Below, piece after piece: positions 6,171 through 6,183 of a stretch of DNA of 6,183 nt. The notes under the pieces were generated by a model. That model saw nothing but the letters and a program-made list of their open reading frames with translations, made no database searches and had not been told where the DNA came from. The position numbers were made by a program, and so were the translations under genes. The stretch covers positions 1 to 6,183 of the forward strand of contig CAJXJG010000108.1 of NCBI GenBank assembly GCA_913054425.1. Direction: 5' to 3'. Position 1 is the first letter of the stretch; the number at the start of each line of letters is the position of its first letter. The DNA is from an uncultured Fidelibacterota bacterium (lineage in GTDB: Bacteria > Fidelibacterota > Marinisomatia > Marinisomatales > UBA8229).

Positions 6171-6183
6171 CCATCTCCTGCAT
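6160..6183 (-). CDS. Possible last codons of an upstream gene (fragment)
   Basis: The frame entering from the right edge reads MQEMDEL and stops at TAG (6160-6162). The stop overlaps the ATG at 6170 by a few bases, as in translationally coupled small genes. Only seven codons are visible, so whether it is a real gene cannot be told. Confidence 0.15.
   Translation of the reverse strand: MQEMDEL

Noticed and set aside
1..6183. tRNA, rRNA or CRISPR array
   Set aside because: I saw no cloverleaf-like segment, rRNA-like block or regularly spaced repeats on reading both strands by eye.

Overview
The window carries an AT-rich piece of a Gram-negative bacterial chromosome, most likely from a proteobacterium. 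Exported proteins with Sec signal peptides and a binding-protein-dependent ABC transporter that follows Escherichia coli UgpBAEC almost end to end support this. The exact group cannot be settled from the sequence. All convincing genes lie on the minus strand, so the window reads biologically from right to left.

Right end (about 6183 to 5316): the tail of a small open frame, a short frame with a good ribosome binding site but a stop at codon 9, and an intact 218-residue protein of the DUF1281/YubB (Api92-like) type. This family is typical of plasmids, phages and other accessory DNA, and its function is unknown.

Middle (5315 to 4863): about 450 bases with no convincing gene. It holds a local GC-rich patch (46% over 5171-5280, against 24% over 5001-5160) bracketed by an imperfect 15-base inverted repeat. 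It also holds the best candidate promoter for the ugp operon (TTGCAT, 17 bases, TATAGT) and a leader of about 135 bases.

Left two thirds (4862 to 1): ugpB (sn-glycerol-3-phosphate binding protein), ugpA and ugpE (permeases), ugpC (ATPase), then after 222 bases the first 156 codons of a secreted GlpQ-type glycerophosphodiester phosphodiesterase, cut by the window edge. Together they form a scavenging pathway. The diesterase releases glycerol-3-phosphate from glycerophosphodiesters in the periplasm, UgpB captures it, and UgpAE with UgpC imports it. E. coli instead has a cytoplasmic diesterase (UgpQ) in this operon position.

Expression of the operon looks graded. ugpB alone has a strong Shine-Dalgarno sequence. 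A perfect 11-base-pair hairpin sits between ugpB and ugpA, and the three downstream transporter genes lack any visible Shine-Dalgarno sequence. The ugp part is a known system. The less explained material is at the right end and in the ugpB upstream region.
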